NCBI GenBank assembly: GCA_015488295.1
Contig: WFOC01000108.1
Coordinates: forward strand, 1 to 42,285
DNA: 42,285 nucleotides
Reading direction: 5' to 3'
From: Gammaproteobacteria bacterium
GTDB lineage: Bacteria > Pseudomonadota > Gammaproteobacteria > SZUA-229
The stretch's first letter is position 1. Every line of letters starts with the position of its first letter. A model generated the notes under the pieces. The model made no database searches. It saw nothing but the letters and a program-made list of their open reading frames with translations, and was not told the DNA's origin. Below, in pieces: positions 17,443 through 28,765 of this stretch. Made by a program: the position numbers and the translations under genes.

Positions 17443-18213
17443 CTAGCGAATCCAGCCACGTTCACTGGCATCAAGAAAATCCAGCATCATCCGGACATTA
17501 TCATCTCGAGCGGCGATTTCCTCAACTTTCTCCAGCGCCACCTTGTGCGAGCAAGTCGATTTGATCAGCAATTTAAACGCCTCCTGCAACGCCCGAATAC
17601 TTTCCTCAGTAAACTTGCGTCGCTTAAGACCTTCTTTGTTGATACCAACGGCCCGCGCACGATTGCCTGCGACTGTAAAAAACGGTAGCACGTCACGATC
17701 AATCGCAGTGGAAAAACCGGTGAAGGCGTGCGCGCCGATACGGGTAAACTGGTGTACGGTGGTGTAACCACCAAGGATGACATGATCATCAACGACAACA
17801 TGGCCGGCCAGCGCGGTGGCGTTTGCCAGGATAACGTGATCACCAATGATACAGTCGTGCGCAACGTGCACGCTGACCATTAATAAATTATCGTTGCCGA
17901 TTTTTGTCACGTTACCGCCACCCGGTGTACCGCGATGAATATTGACGTATTCCCGGATGGTATTGCGGTCACCGATGATGAGCTCGGTTGGCTCATCGTC
18001 GAATTTCAGGTCCTGCGGTTTTTCACCGACTGAGGCAAACTGAAAAATACAGTTGTCCCTGCCGATTTTTGTCGGGCCATTGATAACCACGTGCGAGGCA
18101 ACGGTGGTACCCGAATCGATCTGCACATCAGCACCGATAACAGTAAACGGCCCGATGCTTACATCGTCAGCAATTTTTGCTGACGGATCAACAATTGCCT
18201 GCGGGTGGATCAT
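17443..18213 (-). CDS. lpxA: UDP-N-acetylglucosamine acyltransferase LpxA
   Basis: Transfers a 3-hydroxyacyl chain from ACP to UDP-GlcNAc, the first step of lipid A synthesis. 256 residues (E. coli 262). The left-handed beta-helix is evident as hexapeptide repeats (I/V-G-x-x-x-x) through about residue 190; the catalytic His lies in VHVAHDCIIGD (H119), followed by ALAGHVVVDDHVILGG and VHQFTRIGAHAFTG; the C-terminal helical domain begins at INKEGLKRRKF. It starts two bases after the fabZ stop. lpxB does not follow, unlike most relatives. Confidence 0.97.
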   Translation of the reverse strand: MIHPQAIVDPSAKIADDVSIGPFTVIGADVQIDSGTTVASHVVINGPTKIGRDNCIFQFASVGEKPQDLKFDDEPTELIIGDRNTIREYVNIHRGTPGGGNVTKIGNDNLLMVSVHVAHDCIIGDHVILANATALAGHVVVDDHVILGGYTTVHQFTRIGAHAFTGFSTAIDRDVLPFFTVAGNRARAVGINKEGLKRRKFTEESIRALQEAFKLLIKSTCSHKVALEKVEEIAARDDNVRMMLDFLDASERGWIR

Positions 18214-18215
18214 AT

Positions 18216-18659
18216 TTATTGGCCGTCTTTTGGTGATGCCGCACAGAGCAGATTGGCGGCCGTAACTAACTCGCCATCAACCGTGGCTTCACATGAAAAT
18301 TTCCAGATGACTTTTGAGCGACGTTCGATCTTTGCTTTCATCAACAATTGATCACCCGGCACCACCTGGCGTTTGAAACGCACATTGTCAACACCAACCA
18401 GCATGTACAGAATATCCTCGCTGGGTTCTTCACTCATGGTACGAAAACCGAGCAGACCAGTGGTTTGTGCCAGCGCTTCAATGATTAACACACCCGGCAT
18501 GATCGCCTGATTAGGAAAGTGTCCTGTGAATTGAGGTTCGTTGACAGAGATATTTTTTATGGTGGTGATGCAATCACCGGGCGTGCATTCGGTGACACGG
18601 TCAACCAGTAAAAAAGGATACCGGTGCGGTAAAAACTGTCTGATTTCTTCTATGTACAT
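18216..18659 (-). CDS. fabZ: 3-hydroxyacyl-[acyl-carrier-protein] dehydratase FabZ
   Basis: Dehydrates 3-hydroxyacyl-ACP in fatty acid elongation and competes with LpxA/LpxD for the same substrates. 147 residues. Conserved FLPHRYPFLLVDRV near the start; the catalytic His and Glu are in GHFPNQAIMPGVLIIEALAQ; then VRFKRQVVPGDQLLM. I use the ATG at 18659; a TTG three codons upstream has GGAG seven bases before it and may be the real start, which would add three residues. The longer open frame beyond is not supported. It lies between lpxD and lpxA. Confidence 0.95.
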   Translation of the reverse strand: MYIEEIRQFLPHRYPFLLVDRVTECTPGDCITTIKNISVNEPQFTGHFPNQAIMPGVLIIEALAQTTGLLGFRTMSEEPSEDILYMLVGVDNVRFKRQVVPGDQLLMKAKIERRSKVIWKFSCEATVDGELVTAANLLCAASPKDGQ

Positions 18660-18762
18660 TTCACTCAAGGGACATCTCCTGCAATACAGTTCACACGGAT
18701 GGTCAACTGCTGTTTTATATTTTAACAAGCACCGTAATGACTCGGCTACTTTTTTAGCACGA

Positions 18763-19791
18763 CTAGTCGGACTTTATATCGGGCTTTATGCTTTTTTCCA
18801 GTTTTATCAGGCGTTTTGCCAGCTCATCAAGGTGCTTGAAACGCAATGCGTTCTTGCGCCAGCTACGTGTATCATCAACCAGTATGCCGGAAGAATACGA
18901 GCCGGACTTTTTAATTGCCGACGAGACCAGTGTGCGGCCGGTGAGCATCACATTATCGGCCACTTCAATATTGTCACGGATGGAAACACCGCCACCGATC
19001 AAACAGTACTCGCCTACCCTGGTTGATCCTGCGACACCTGACTGCGCCGAGATTACCGTGTGTTTGCCGATCTCGACATTATGGCCGACCTGCACCAGGT
19101 TATCGATTTTAACACCGTCGTTAATGATCGTGTCGTGCAAGGCACCACGATCAACGGTGGCGTTGGCACCGATCTCGACGTTGTTGCCGATGCGCACATT
19201 CCCCAGCTGTGGAATTTTAAGATAGGCATCACCATCGCGCTCGTAACCAAAACCGTCAGCACCGATGACCACGCCGGGATAAATAATACATTCATCACCG
19301 ATCTGTGTAGCAAAGCGGATGGTAACGTTGGGATGAATCACGGTGTTGTCACCAATGACAACATCACGTTCGATAACACAGCCGGCACCAATCTGCACAC
19401 CCTCACCGATTTTTACCCCGGCGCTGATAACCACGTTGGCGGCAATGCTCGCAGTTCTGGCAAGCTGCGCATCATCATCAATGATGGCATGCGGTGAAAT
19501 ACCGCTGGCACCACCCCGTTCAGGATTAAGCAGACGTGTTGCTTTAACAAAAGCCAGCCTGGGGTTGTCGGCTATCAGGGCGGGTACGTCGCAATCATCC
19601 AGCCACTCTTCACGGGTGATGATTGCCGAAGCACGGGTGGTTTTGATTTTGCCAAGATACTTCGGGTTATAGATAAAAGCTAACTGACCCTGCCCGGCAG
19701 AATCGATGTCAGCGACATTATCGATCTCGCAGTCATCGCCAAACATGCGGCAGTCTATTTTCTGCGCCAGTTCAGAAAGTTTAATAGCCAT
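18763..19791 (-). CDS. lpxD: UDP-3-O-(3-hydroxyacyl)glucosamine N-acyltransferase LpxD
   Basis: Adds the second 3-hydroxyacyl chain in lipid A synthesis. 342 residues, family length. An N-terminal uridine-binding domain (about 1-100, with LAFIYNPKYLGKIKTTRASA) precedes a hexapeptide-repeat beta-helix; the catalytic His is in VQVGHNVEIGKHTVISAQSG; a C-terminal helix ends the protein. It lies downstream of skp with 35 bases between. Confidence 0.97.
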   Translation of the reverse strand: MAIKLSELAQKIDCRMFGDDCEIDNVADIDSAGQGQLAFIYNPKYLGKIKTTRASAIITREEWLDDCDVPALIADNPRLAFVKATRLLNPERGGASGISPHAIIDDDAQLARTASIAANVVISAGVKIGEGVQIGAGCVIERDVVIGDNTVIHPNVTIRFATQIGDECIIYPGVVIGADGFGYERDGDAYLKIPQLGNVRIGNNVEIGANATVDRGALHDTIINDGVKIDNLVQVGHNVEIGKHTVISAQSGVAGSTRVGEYCLIGGGVSIRDNIEVADNVMLTGRTLVSSAIKKSGSYSSGILVDDTRSWRKNALRFKHLDELAKRLIKLEKSIKPDIKSD

Positions 19792-19826
19792 TGTTAGCGT
19801 TCTACGTCCGGTGTTTATTTATCTGT

Positions 19827-20348
19827 TTATTTCTTTTTCTTCTTGTTGAAAGCTGCTCTCATTTTATCCAGAACTTTATCAGTGATGTCCAGTTTGGGAT
19901 CGCTGAACGCCACGCCTTCGCTTAGTATCAGAGAGTATTTATCTTTTTTGGCAATATCATCGATGATGCCGCGTACCTGTTGCTGCAATACCGCCAGCTC
20001 CTGATTTCGCACAAGGCTGACTTCCTGCGTCATTTGCGCTTCTTTCTGTTTCAGACGCTGGATTTTCATGATGATTTCTTTTTTCAGTTCATTCAATTTA
20101 TCTTCTGTCATCACCAGTTCGTTGCGTTTGTAATTTTCCTGCATCTCGGTAATTTCTTTTTCAGCTTTTTGCAACTCGTCGCGTTGTGGACCAAAACGTT
20201 CCAGCATAGATGTATTGACTGCATCCACCTGCGGTGCTTCAGTCAAAATTCTCTCAACACTAACCACGCCAATTTTCACATCTGCTGCAAACACATTTGC
20301 AGACATTAAACCGGACACTAAAATCAAACCTAAAACTAACTTTTTCAC
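19827..20348 (-). CDS. skp: Periplasmic chaperone Skp/OmpH
   Basis: Trimeric chaperone that carries unfolded outer membrane proteins to BamA. 173 residues with a signal peptide (KKLVLGLILVSGLMSANVFA, cleaved before ADVKIGVVS), then the long charged coiled-coil tentacles (about 45-120) rich in Lys, Glu and Gln, and a basic KKKKK-like tail. It starts at a GTG preceded by AAGGAG at eight bases. It lies 12 bases behind bamA, its partner, as in most gammaproteobacteria. Confidence 0.95.
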   Translation of the reverse strand: MKKLVLGLILVSGLMSANVFAADVKIGVVSVERILTEAPQVDAVNTSMLERFGPQRDELQKAEKEITEMQENYKRNELVMTEDKLNELKKEIIMKIQRLKQKEAQMTQEVSLVRNQELAVLQQQVRGIIDDIAKKDKYSLILSEGVAFSDPKLDITDKVLDKMRAAFNKKKKK

Positions 20349-20360
20349 TTTTTTATCTCC

Positions 20361-22793
20361 TTAGAAGAATGAGCCAATACTAAACTGGAATTTACGTAAC
20401 CTGTCACCGTAGTCATCAATTGCACCGGTGCCACCACTTTGTGCATCATTAATGGTTTGTGCATAACTGAATCGTAGCGGACCAATCGGTGAAATCCATA
20501 CCAGCGATATACCGTACGAGCTTCTTAGCTGATCGAACTGAAACCCGTTAACACCAGCAGGTGCATCATAGGTATTAAAATCGTCTAAAAACACATTACC
20601 AACATCGAAAAACAGGCTCATACGTACCGAGCTTGGCGCTTTTTCAACAAATGGTATAGGAAATATGTAGTCCGCGCCAGCGGTAACACGCATATTACCA
20701 CCGATGGCAAAACCTGAAACCGGATCACGCGGCCCCAGGGTGTTGGATTCATAACCACGCACCGTACGTATGCCACCGGCAAAATAACGTTCGAAGAATG
20801 GCAGTGATTTTGTTTTTCCGTATCCGCTGCCATAGGCCAGATTAGAGCGCAGTAGTAGAGAGGTGCCACGAGTGATACCGAAATAGGTATTAGTCACATA
20901 ACGCACCTTGTAGTACTCCAGGTCACTGCCCGGCATGGTCAGGTTTATACCGATGGTTTGCTGCGAACCGGAAGTGGCAAACACGGTACGGTTTCGGGTA
21001 TCGTGTGAAAAGCTGGTATTCAACGTGATGCTGTTAAAAGAAGTCTGTCCATCATGATCCGCCAGAAACTTTGTCACGTCCAGAGACGGCGTTATCGACG
21101 AAGGAATAATCTTGATATAACTTAAACCATAACCAAGACTTAAGGTATTAAATTCTGACAGCGGTACGCCATAACTGATATTTAAATCGCCGGAGTTGGT
21201 CAAAAAGTTATTGATTAATTCCTCTGCCGCATTTCGTTCACGGTACGACACACTGACAGTACGGCTGATACCGTCAAGCGTGTAATACGGATCGGTGAAA
21301 GCAGCACTGTAAATTGTATTGGCACGGTCGGTATTAATATTCAAAGCCAGTCGCTGGCCGGTGCCGAATAAATTTTCCTGAGTCAGGCCGACGTTAAACA
21401 GTAAACCCTGCGTCTGTGAAAAACCGGCACCAATATTAAAACTGCCGGCCAGTTTTTCCACCAGAGAAACTTTCAGATCAACCTGTGTATTGGAACCCGG
21501 CACCGGAACAGTTTCGATATCCACCGTTTCCACATAAGGCAGGCGCTGAATACGAACCCTGGAACGTTCCAGTAGATCACTGGCCAGAATCGAACCTTCC
21601 ATGAGACGCATCTCACGGCGGAACACCTGGTCCTGCGTACTATCATTGCCATGAATATCAATACGGCGCACATAAATCTTTTCGCCGGGAACAACAAAGT
21701 ATGTCAGTGCGACTTCTTTTTTCACATCATCAATTTCAGGAGTCAGTTTTACCTGGGAGAAGGCGTAACCGATGCGACCCATCTGTGTTTCCAGACGTTT
21801 TTTACTGGTGGTCATCAGGCTGCGTGAAAACCACATGCCCGGACGTGTCAGAATCTGTGACTCCATGGTCTGACGATTAACCACCAGCTCTCCTGTCAGC
21901 TTCGATGAGGAAATCTTATAACGGTCACCCTCGGAGACATTGATGGTGATATAAATATCCTGCTTGTCCGGCGTGATAGAAACCTGGGTGGATTCAATAG
22001 TGAACTTGATGTAACCACGGTCGAGGTAGAACGAACGGATCTTTTCCAGATCGCCATTTAATTTTGGCTTGGAATATTCATCAATCGATGAGAACACCGC
22101 CCAGGATGACGGCACACCCGAATCCAGTTCATCAAGCAAAGTCTCGTCATCAAAAACCTCATTACCGACAATGTTGATGTGTTTGATCAGCGCGACCTCA
22201 CCTTCTGAAATAGTAATGTCAATGTCAACACGGTTCTGATCCAGCTCGGTAATCTCGGTTTTTATTTTTACGCCGTACTTGCCCTGGCTGAAATAAACAC
22301 GCTCCAGTTCCAGCGTTAATTTTTCCAGCAGCGAACGGTTATAAATCTGGCCACGGGTAACGCCGATGTCGAGCAATGCCGTATTCAGGGCATCGTCATC
22401 GATATCTGAGTTACCATCAAATTTCACATCAGCAATAGACGGCCGTTCTTTGACACGCACGATAAGCACATCACCGTCGCGATACAGTTTAACGTTGGCA
22501 AAAAAACCGGTTTTATATAATTCAGCAATGGCATAAGTCACCTGATTGTCATCGATGGGATCACCGGCCACAATCGGCAAATAGTTAAGCAGCGTGCCAT
22601 CGGGCAGGCGTTGCAGGCCTTCTATTTTAATTTCGCTGACGATAAACGCATCGGCATGAGCGGCAGCCATCGTCAAGCCATTAAACAGAACAAGCATTAA
22701 AAACAGGCGCAGGCGAATGAGTCGTCTACTACGATTTATCACACCCGCCGCGAAAGGCCGGTTATCAAAGGGGATACGAATAATAAATGACAT
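20361..22793 (-). CDS. bamA: Outer membrane protein assembly factor BamA
   Basis: Core of the BAM complex that folds and inserts beta-barrel proteins. About 810 residues. The N-terminus has a basic segment (RSRRLIRLR) and a hydrophobic signal core ending in AHADA, then five POTRA domains (from FIVSEIKIEGLQRLPDG to about 430) and a 16-strand barrel. The VRGYESNTLGPRDP motif of the barrel loop 6 (R-G-Y/F) is present, and the protein ends in KFQFSIGSFF with terminal Phe. The start is uncertain: I use the ATG at 22793; a GTG at 22808 or a GTG at 22742 giving a more ordinary signal peptide are alternatives, and none has a clear ribosome site. Confidence 0.95.
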   Translation of the reverse strand: MSFIIRIPFDNRPFAAGVINRSRRLIRLRLFLMLVLFNGLTMAAAHADAFIVSEIKIEGLQRLPDGTLLNYLPIVAGDPIDDNQVTYAIAELYKTGFFANVKLYRDGDVLIVRVKERPSIADVKFDGNSDIDDDALNTALLDIGVTRGQIYNRSLLEKLTLELERVYFSQGKYGVKIKTEITELDQNRVDIDITISEGEVALIKHINIVGNEVFDDETLLDELDSGVPSSWAVFSSIDEYSKPKLNGDLEKIRSFYLDRGYIKFTIESTQVSITPDKQDIYITINVSEGDRYKISSSKLTGELVVNRQTMESQILTRPGMWFSRSLMTTSKKRLETQMGRIGYAFSQVKLTPEIDDVKKEVALTYFVVPGEKIYVRRIDIHGNDSTQDQVFRREMRLMEGSILASDLLERSRVRIQRLPYVETVDIETVPVPGSNTQVDLKVSLVEKLAGSFNIGAGFSQTQGLLFNVGLTQENLFGTGQRLALNINTDRANTIYSAAFTDPYYTLDGISRTVSVSYRERNAAEELINNFLTNSGDLNISYGVPLSEFNTLSLGYGLSYIKIIPSSITPSLDVTKFLADHDGQTSFNSITLNTSFSHDTRNRTVFATSGSQQTIGINLTMPGSDLEYYKVRYVTNTYFGITRGTSLLLRSNLAYGSGYGKTKSLPFFERYFAGGIRTVRGYESNTLGPRDPVSGFAIGGNMRVTAGADYIFPIPFVEKAPSSVRMSLFFDVGNVFLDDFNTYDAPAGVNGFQFDQLRSSYGISLVWISPIGPLRFSYAQTINDAQSGGTGAIDDYGDRLRKFQFSIGSFF

Positions 22794-22848
22794 ACAGTTA
22801 TTCGACACGAAGATATTGATTCATAGATTACTTTGAAACTCTGTGCAG

Positions 22849-24222
22849 CTACTGGACCAGGCGCTGTATGTCATTAAAAATTGCGACACTCATCAACAGG
22901 GCGAGAATAGCCATGCCCACCTTCTGACCATGAAGCTCAAAGGTTTCTGAAACCGGCGAGCCTTTGAGGATTTCGATGAGATAATAAAACAGATGGCCGC
23001 CATCCAGCATCGGGATCGGCAGCAAATTCAACACCCCCAGACTGACCGAGATGACTGCCAGGAAAGATAAAAACGACACCAGGCCAATACTTGCGGTAAC
23101 ACCTGCATAGGTCGCAATCGTAATCGGTCCAGAGATATTTGCCAGATTGGCTTCACCGGTAACCATCTTCCACAGCACACGCAGGGTCAGCGAAGACATA
23201 TCCCAGGTTTTAACCACGGCTTTTGAAGCAGCTTGCAGCGGCGAATATTCAACACGCGTTACCAGTTGCTGACGAATTTCTTCAGGAATATGCTGGTACG
23301 CACCGATGTAACCCTGGCGCTCACCGTCTTTTACTTCACGACTTTTAGGGATGACGGTGATGGCTTTTTCAACACCGTCACGCAGCACCACAAATTCCAT
23401 GGCCTGGTTCGGCTTGCTGCGGATCATATCAACCAGCGGCATCCACTGATCGATGTCTACGCCGTCGACACGTAAAATCACGTCCCCTTTCCGGATGCCG
23501 GCAATCTCGGCCGCGCTCTGTTCTATAACGCCACCGATTTCAGGTTTGAATTCCGGCCACCATTGATTAAAACCAACACGTCTGAAAATATCGCCCTCGT
23601 CTGCCAGCAGGTGCATATCGCCCAGTGCCAGCTCGCGCGTTTTTTCCAGACCGTCAGCGTCACGTACCAGCACCTGGATATTGCCGCCGTTCAAACCCTG
23701 GTCGAGGATCGCCAGGCGAAAACCGTTCCACGATTTTATCGGCGTATCACCGACTTTCAGCACTTCATCCTTAACCTGAAAGCCGGCTTGTGCAGCCACG
23801 CTTTGTTCATCGACCTCGCCAACAAGTGGCCGGTCGACCGTGCTACCCAGCATGAACACAATCCAGTACAGGAAGATGGCGAGAATAAAATTAAACGCAG
23901 GCCCGGCAAAAACAATGGCGATGCGTTTTGAAACACTCTGGTTGTTGAATGCTCGCGCCTTCTCCTCCTCCGGCACATTGCCTTCACGCTCGTCGAGCAT
24001 CTTGACGTATCCACCCAGCGGAATCGCTGCGATGACAAAATCAATCTCATCACCTTCCGGCGTTTTTTTACGCCAGCTGAATAACGGCTTGCCGAAACCG
24101 ATGGAAAAACGCAAGACTTTGACACCGACCTTGCGCGCCACCCAGTAATGGCCGAACTCGTGAAAAGTGACCAGTACGCCGATGGCGATGATGAAGAAAA
24201 AAATGTTGTGTAAAACGCTCAT
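22849..24222 (-). CDS. rseP: Site-2 protease RseP
   Basis: Intramembrane zinc metalloprotease that cleaves anti-sigma factors such as RseA during envelope stress. 457 residues (E. coli 450). The HExxH motif is in TFHEFGHYWVARK (H21, E22, H25) in the first membrane segment; two PDZ domains occupy about 115-290; the third zinc ligand is in the LLPIPMLDGGHLF motif (LDG) in a later membrane segment; a C-terminal segment follows. It lies between dxr and bamA in the canonical order. Confidence 0.97.
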   Translation of the reverse strand: MSVLHNIFFFIIAIGVLVTFHEFGHYWVARKVGVKVLRFSIGFGKPLFSWRKKTPEGDEIDFVIAAIPLGGYVKMLDEREGNVPEEEKARAFNNQSVSKRIAIVFAGPAFNFILAIFLYWIVFMLGSTVDRPLVGEVDEQSVAAQAGFQVKDEVLKVGDTPIKSWNGFRLAILDQGLNGGNIQVLVRDADGLEKTRELALGDMHLLADEGDIFRRVGFNQWWPEFKPEIGGVIEQSAAEIAGIRKGDVILRVDGVDIDQWMPLVDMIRSKPNQAMEFVVLRDGVEKAITVIPKSREVKDGERQGYIGAYQHIPEEIRQQLVTRVEYSPLQAASKAVVKTWDMSSLTLRVLWKMVTGEANLANISGPITIATYAGVTASIGLVSFLSFLAVISVSLGVLNLLPIPMLDGGHLFYYLIEILKGSPVSETFELHGQKVGMAILALLMSVAIFNDIQRLVQ

Positions 24223-24248
24223 ACTTGTTATTTGTTATATCCCGGTAC

Positions 24249-25483
<1,235 letters not shown>

Positions 25484-25487
<4 letters not shown>

Positions 25488-26317
25488 AAGCGCAGTTCAA
25501 ACAGGCTGGTATAAATCAGCCAGTTATAACCGACCACAAAAACCGGCATCGCGGCCAGCACGCTGTCGATACGATCCAGAATACCGCCATGACCGGGCAG
25601 AATATTACCACTGTCCTTCACCCCGACTTCACGCTTGAGGAAGCTGAAATACAGATCGCCGCTGACAGAGATAAAGGTCAGGATAACAGACAGCAACACC
25701 AGCAGCGCAGAACGCTCGGTATCCAGCTCAAAATAATAGCTGGCGATCAGGGTATAAATCGAAGTCGCGATAACCGCACCGATCAAACCTTCTTTTGTTT
25801 TTCCCGGACTGATGTTGGGAGCCAGTTTGTTTTTGCCGAATTTTTTGCCGGAGAAATACGCACCGATGTCTGCCACCCACACCAGTGCCAGCGCATAAAA
25901 CAACCAGTCTGCGCCCTGATGCATGGCGTGAATTTTCTGCATGGCAAGAGCCGCCGCAGGCAATACCACAAACGCGATGAATAATTTATCAAGTTTTAAC
26001 TCCGTGCTGGCAGCCTTGGGTTTTGCATATTTGAGAAAATAGCTGATGCTGAACCACCACAGCACCGAGACATAGATCAGCCAGAGAACATAGTCCGCCA
26101 GGTATTGCGGAATAACCCAGGTAAGCGCAACGATGACAAGCCCGAACAACACACGCAGAGGTTTATTATTGATGCCGGACAGTCGCGCCCATTCATAACC
26201 CGCAATCAGCACCACAAACAGTAAAAAATAAAAGAACACAGTTGTCGGCTGGAAAAAAATAATCCAGAAAACAAAAGCGGCCAGCGGGATGGCAGTTAGT
26301 ATTCGTTGGTATAACAT
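25484..26317 (-). CDS. cdsA: Phosphatidate cytidylyltransferase CdsA
   Basis: Makes CDP-diacylglycerol, the precursor of all phospholipids, in the inner membrane. 277 residues with about eight hydrophobic segments. The family signature is near the C-terminus: [20 protein letters not shown] followed by [13 protein letters not shown] and later [19 protein letters not shown]. It overlaps dxr by four bases. A 28-base perfect inverted repeat lies in the 149-base gap behind uppS. Confidence 0.96.
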
Positions 26318-26379
26318 CTGTTTTTTCGTTATTTTATTTTTGATGCTCTAAATTATTATCACGCTGAGAAAAAGTCATT

Positions 26380-26448
26380 GTCATCCTGAGCAAAGCCGAA
26401 GGATCTTATGCCGCCTGATCAAGATCCTTCGGCTTTGCTCAGGATGAC
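26380..26448. repeat. Perfect 28-base inverted repeat between uppS and cdsA
   Basis: GTCATCCTGAGCAAAGCC begins the left arm (26380-26407); the right arm 26421-26448 is its exact reverse complement over all 28 bases, with a 13-base loop. It belongs to the widely dispersed TGTCATCCTGAGC type of bacterial palindrome. It lies inside the long operon and has no T-run. Confidence 0.9.
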
Positions 26449-26466
26449 AGACTATATGTATCGCTT

Positions 26467-27234
26467 TCAGTTTTCAGCCACTTTTTCTTCCATCAGCTGC
26501 TGCCCGGTCTTGCCAAAGCGACGTTGCCGACCAGCGTACCATGTCAGTGCGGCATCCAGATCGTCCTCTGCAAAGTCCGGCCACAGGGTGTCAACGAAAT
26601 ATAATTCACTATAGGCCAGCTGCCATATCAGAAAATTACTGATACGCTGTTCACCACCGGTGCGGATAAACAAATCCGGCGCAGGCAGCTCACTCAGCGA
26701 AACAAATGAATCGAACATCGTCTCATCGATGTCCTGTATCGATGTTTTATTATTTTTTACCTGCTCGGCAATCTGCTTGCAGGCATTGACCACATCCCAG
26801 CGACCACCATAATTTGCCGCGATATTTAAATGCAGTCCGGAATTATCGGTGGTCAATATTTCAGCGTCATTGATGCTGTTTTGCAGCTTCTCTGAAAACC
26901 GTGTGCGATCACCGATAAACTTTACGCAAACATTTTTTTTGTGCAGCTTTTTTACTTCCGCCGTGATCGTCGAAACGAACAGAGCCATCAAGGCGCTGAC
27001 TTCTGATTTTGGCCGGTTCCAGTTTTCACTGCTAAAAGCAAAAATCGTTAATGCTTCGATATTTTTTTTTGCGCAGTGTTCGACAATTTTTCTTGTCGAA
27101 CCAACACCGGCTTTATGTCCTGCTGCGCGCGGCAAATGCCGTTTGTTTGCCCAGCGACCGTTGCCATCCATCACCACTGCGATATGACGCGGCATGGTTT
27201 GTTCAGTTGCAGTGTTATCGATTATCCCTTTCAT
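26467..27234 (-). CDS. uppS: Undecaprenyl diphosphate synthase
   Basis: cis-Prenyltransferase making the C55 lipid carrier for peptidoglycan and O-antigen. 255 residues. The catalytic Asp is in VVMDGNGRWANKR (D23), followed by the LTIFAFSSENWNRP block and the C-terminal LPAPDLFIRTGGEQRISNFL. The N-terminal 14 residues before MPRHIAVV are variable, so a start at the internal Met is possible. It follows frr by 23 bases. Confidence 0.97.
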   Translation of the reverse strand: MKGIIDNTATEQTMPRHIAVVMDGNGRWANKRHLPRAAGHKAGVGSTRKIVEHCAKKNIEALTIFAFSSENWNRPKSEVSALMALFVSTITAEVKKLHKKNVCVKFIGDRTRFSEKLQNSINDAEILTTDNSGLHLNIAANYGGRWDVVNACKQIAEQVKNNKTSIQDIDETMFDSFVSLSELPAPDLFIRTGGEQRISNFLIWQLAYSELYFVDTLWPDFAEDDLDAALTWYAGRQRRFGKTGQQLMEEKVAEN

Positions 27235-27257
27235 TATTTTTCAAGATGTGACGGCGG

Positions 27258-27815
27258 TTATATCTCCATCAACTCTTTTTCTTTTACCGCAATCACTTCA
27301 TCAACACTTTTGACATATTTATCAGTGTATTTCTGTATGGTGTCTTCCGCCTGCCGACTTTCGTCTTCTGAAATTTCTTTTTCTTTTAACAGCTCTTTGA
27401 AATCACTGTTGGCATCACGGCGAATATTACGAATGGCAATCTTGGCATTCTCACCTTCGTTCTTTACTACCTTGACCAGTTCACGGCGACGCTCTTCGGT
27501 CAGCGGCGGCATCGGGATACGGATCAGGTTGCCAGCCGTTGATGGGTTTAAACCCAGGCCGGAATTGAGGATAGCTTTTTCCACCACCGCCACCATCTGC
27601 TTTTCCCAGGGCGCAACCGCCAGTGTTCTGGAATCTTCCACGGTGACATTTGCCACCTGGTTGATCGGCGTATCGGTGCCGTAATAATCAACCACGATCT
27701 GGTCGAGCAGGCTAGGATGCGCGCGCCCGGTGCGGATCTTGGTTAATTCATTGCGTAATGAGTCAACGCTTTTTCCCATACGGGTTTCTGCGTCGCTAAG
27801 AATATCGTCTATCAC
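27258..27815 (-). CDS. frr: Ribosome recycling factor
   Basis: Splits post-termination ribosomes together with EF-G. 185 residues, the normal length. Conserved blocks: [14 protein letters not shown]-like [62 protein letters not shown]-type core and KKYTDKYV-like tail. It starts at a GTG placed directly after the pyrH stop (no gap), with GGGGGA in the end of pyrH as the ribosome site. Confidence 0.97.
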   Translation of the reverse strand: MIDDILSDAETRMGKSVDSLRNELTKIRTGRAHPSLLDQIVVDYYGTDTPINQVANVTVEDSRTLAVAPWEKQMVAVVEKAILNSGLGLNPSTAGNLIRIPMPPLTEERRRELVKVVKNEGENAKIAIRNIRRDANSDFKELLKEKEISEDESRQAEDTIQKYTDKYVKSVDEVIAVKEKELMEI

Positions 27816-28544
27816 TTATTTATCCCCCATTATTACGGTGGTACCAATCGTTTTGTCTTTCATTGCCGCTGGCAGTGAGCCAACGTCGTTCAAATTAAAT
27901 ATTCGCAGAGGTAGCTTGTTATCACGACACAGAACAATCGCGGTCGCATCCATCACCTGTAAATTTTTATCCAGCACTTCATCGAATGTCAATGTTTCAT
28001 AACGTTTTGCATCCGGGTTTTTCACCGGGTCGGAATCGTAAACACCATCAACCTTGGTGGCTTTGAGCACGCTGTCAGCGCCGATTTCAACCGCACGCAA
28101 ACAACCGGCGGTATCAGTGGTGAAAAACGGGTTGCCGATGCCAGCCGCAAAAATCACCACACGACCTTTTTCCAGGTGTCGGATAGCACGGCGCTGCACA
28201 TATTCTTCGCACATGCGATTTATTTTTATCGCTGACATGACACGGCATTCCATGCCCTGCTTTTCCAGCGCGTCCTGCATCGCCAGGCTGTTCATTACCG
28301 TAGCCAGCATACCCATGTGGTCGCCGGTGACACGGTCAATGCCCGACTGCACCAGACCCGCACCGCGAAAAATATTTCCGCCGCCGATAACCAGTGCCAC
28401 TTCGACACCCATGTTAACCACTTCGGCAACCTCGCCAGCAACGCGCGCCAGCATATCCGCATCGATGCCATAATCCTGGTCGGCCATCAGGGCTTCACCG
28501 CTAAGTTTTAATAAGACGCGTTTATAGTTGGATGCTGTGGACAT
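27816..28544 (-). CDS. pyrH: Uridylate kinase
   Basis: Phosphorylates UMP to UDP; hexameric and regulated by GTP and UTP. 242 residues. LKLSGEALM and [13 protein letters not shown] form the phosphate-binding loops; [15 protein letters not shown] and the [16 protein letters not shown] block are typical. It lies behind a terminator after tsf, so it probably has its own promoter in the 221-base gap; frr follows without a gap. Confidence 0.97.
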   Translation of the reverse strand: MSTASNYKRVLLKLSGEALMADQDYGIDADMLARVAGEVAEVVNMGVEVALVIGGGNIFRGAGLVQSGIDRVTGDHMGMLATVMNSLAMQDALEKQGMECRVMSAIKINRMCEEYVQRRAIRHLEKGRVVIFAAGIGNPFFTTDTAGCLRAVEIGADSVLKATKVDGVYDSDPVKNPDAKRYETLTFDEVLDKNLQVMDATAIVLCRDNKLPLRIFNLNDVGSLPAAMKDKTIGTTVIMGDK

Positions 28545-28611
28545 AGTTTTCTTACCTTTTAATTATTGTGTTATCGAGCCTCGATCAAGTCCGGCTCCTT
28601 AGTCTACACAC

Positions 28612-28641
28612 AAAAAACCGGGAGATGTCCCCCGGCTTTTT
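28612..28641 (-). terminator. Rho-independent terminator after tsf
   Basis: A stem of AAAAAGCCGGG against CCCGGTTTTTT with an eight-base loop, ending in a T-run on the minus strand. It lies between tsf and pyrH and would end the rpsB-tsf transcript. The A/T flanks make it potentially active in both directions. Confidence 0.75.
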
Positions 28642-28765
28642 GTTTCAAAATATATGTCCTGCTCTATGGTTTGATATGCACATATTGCGATTCATATATG
28701 TTGTTCCTTTGCTGCTAGCCTGACCGCTAACCTGGCTGCTGCCTTGCGTGACCCGGCCGTTAATC

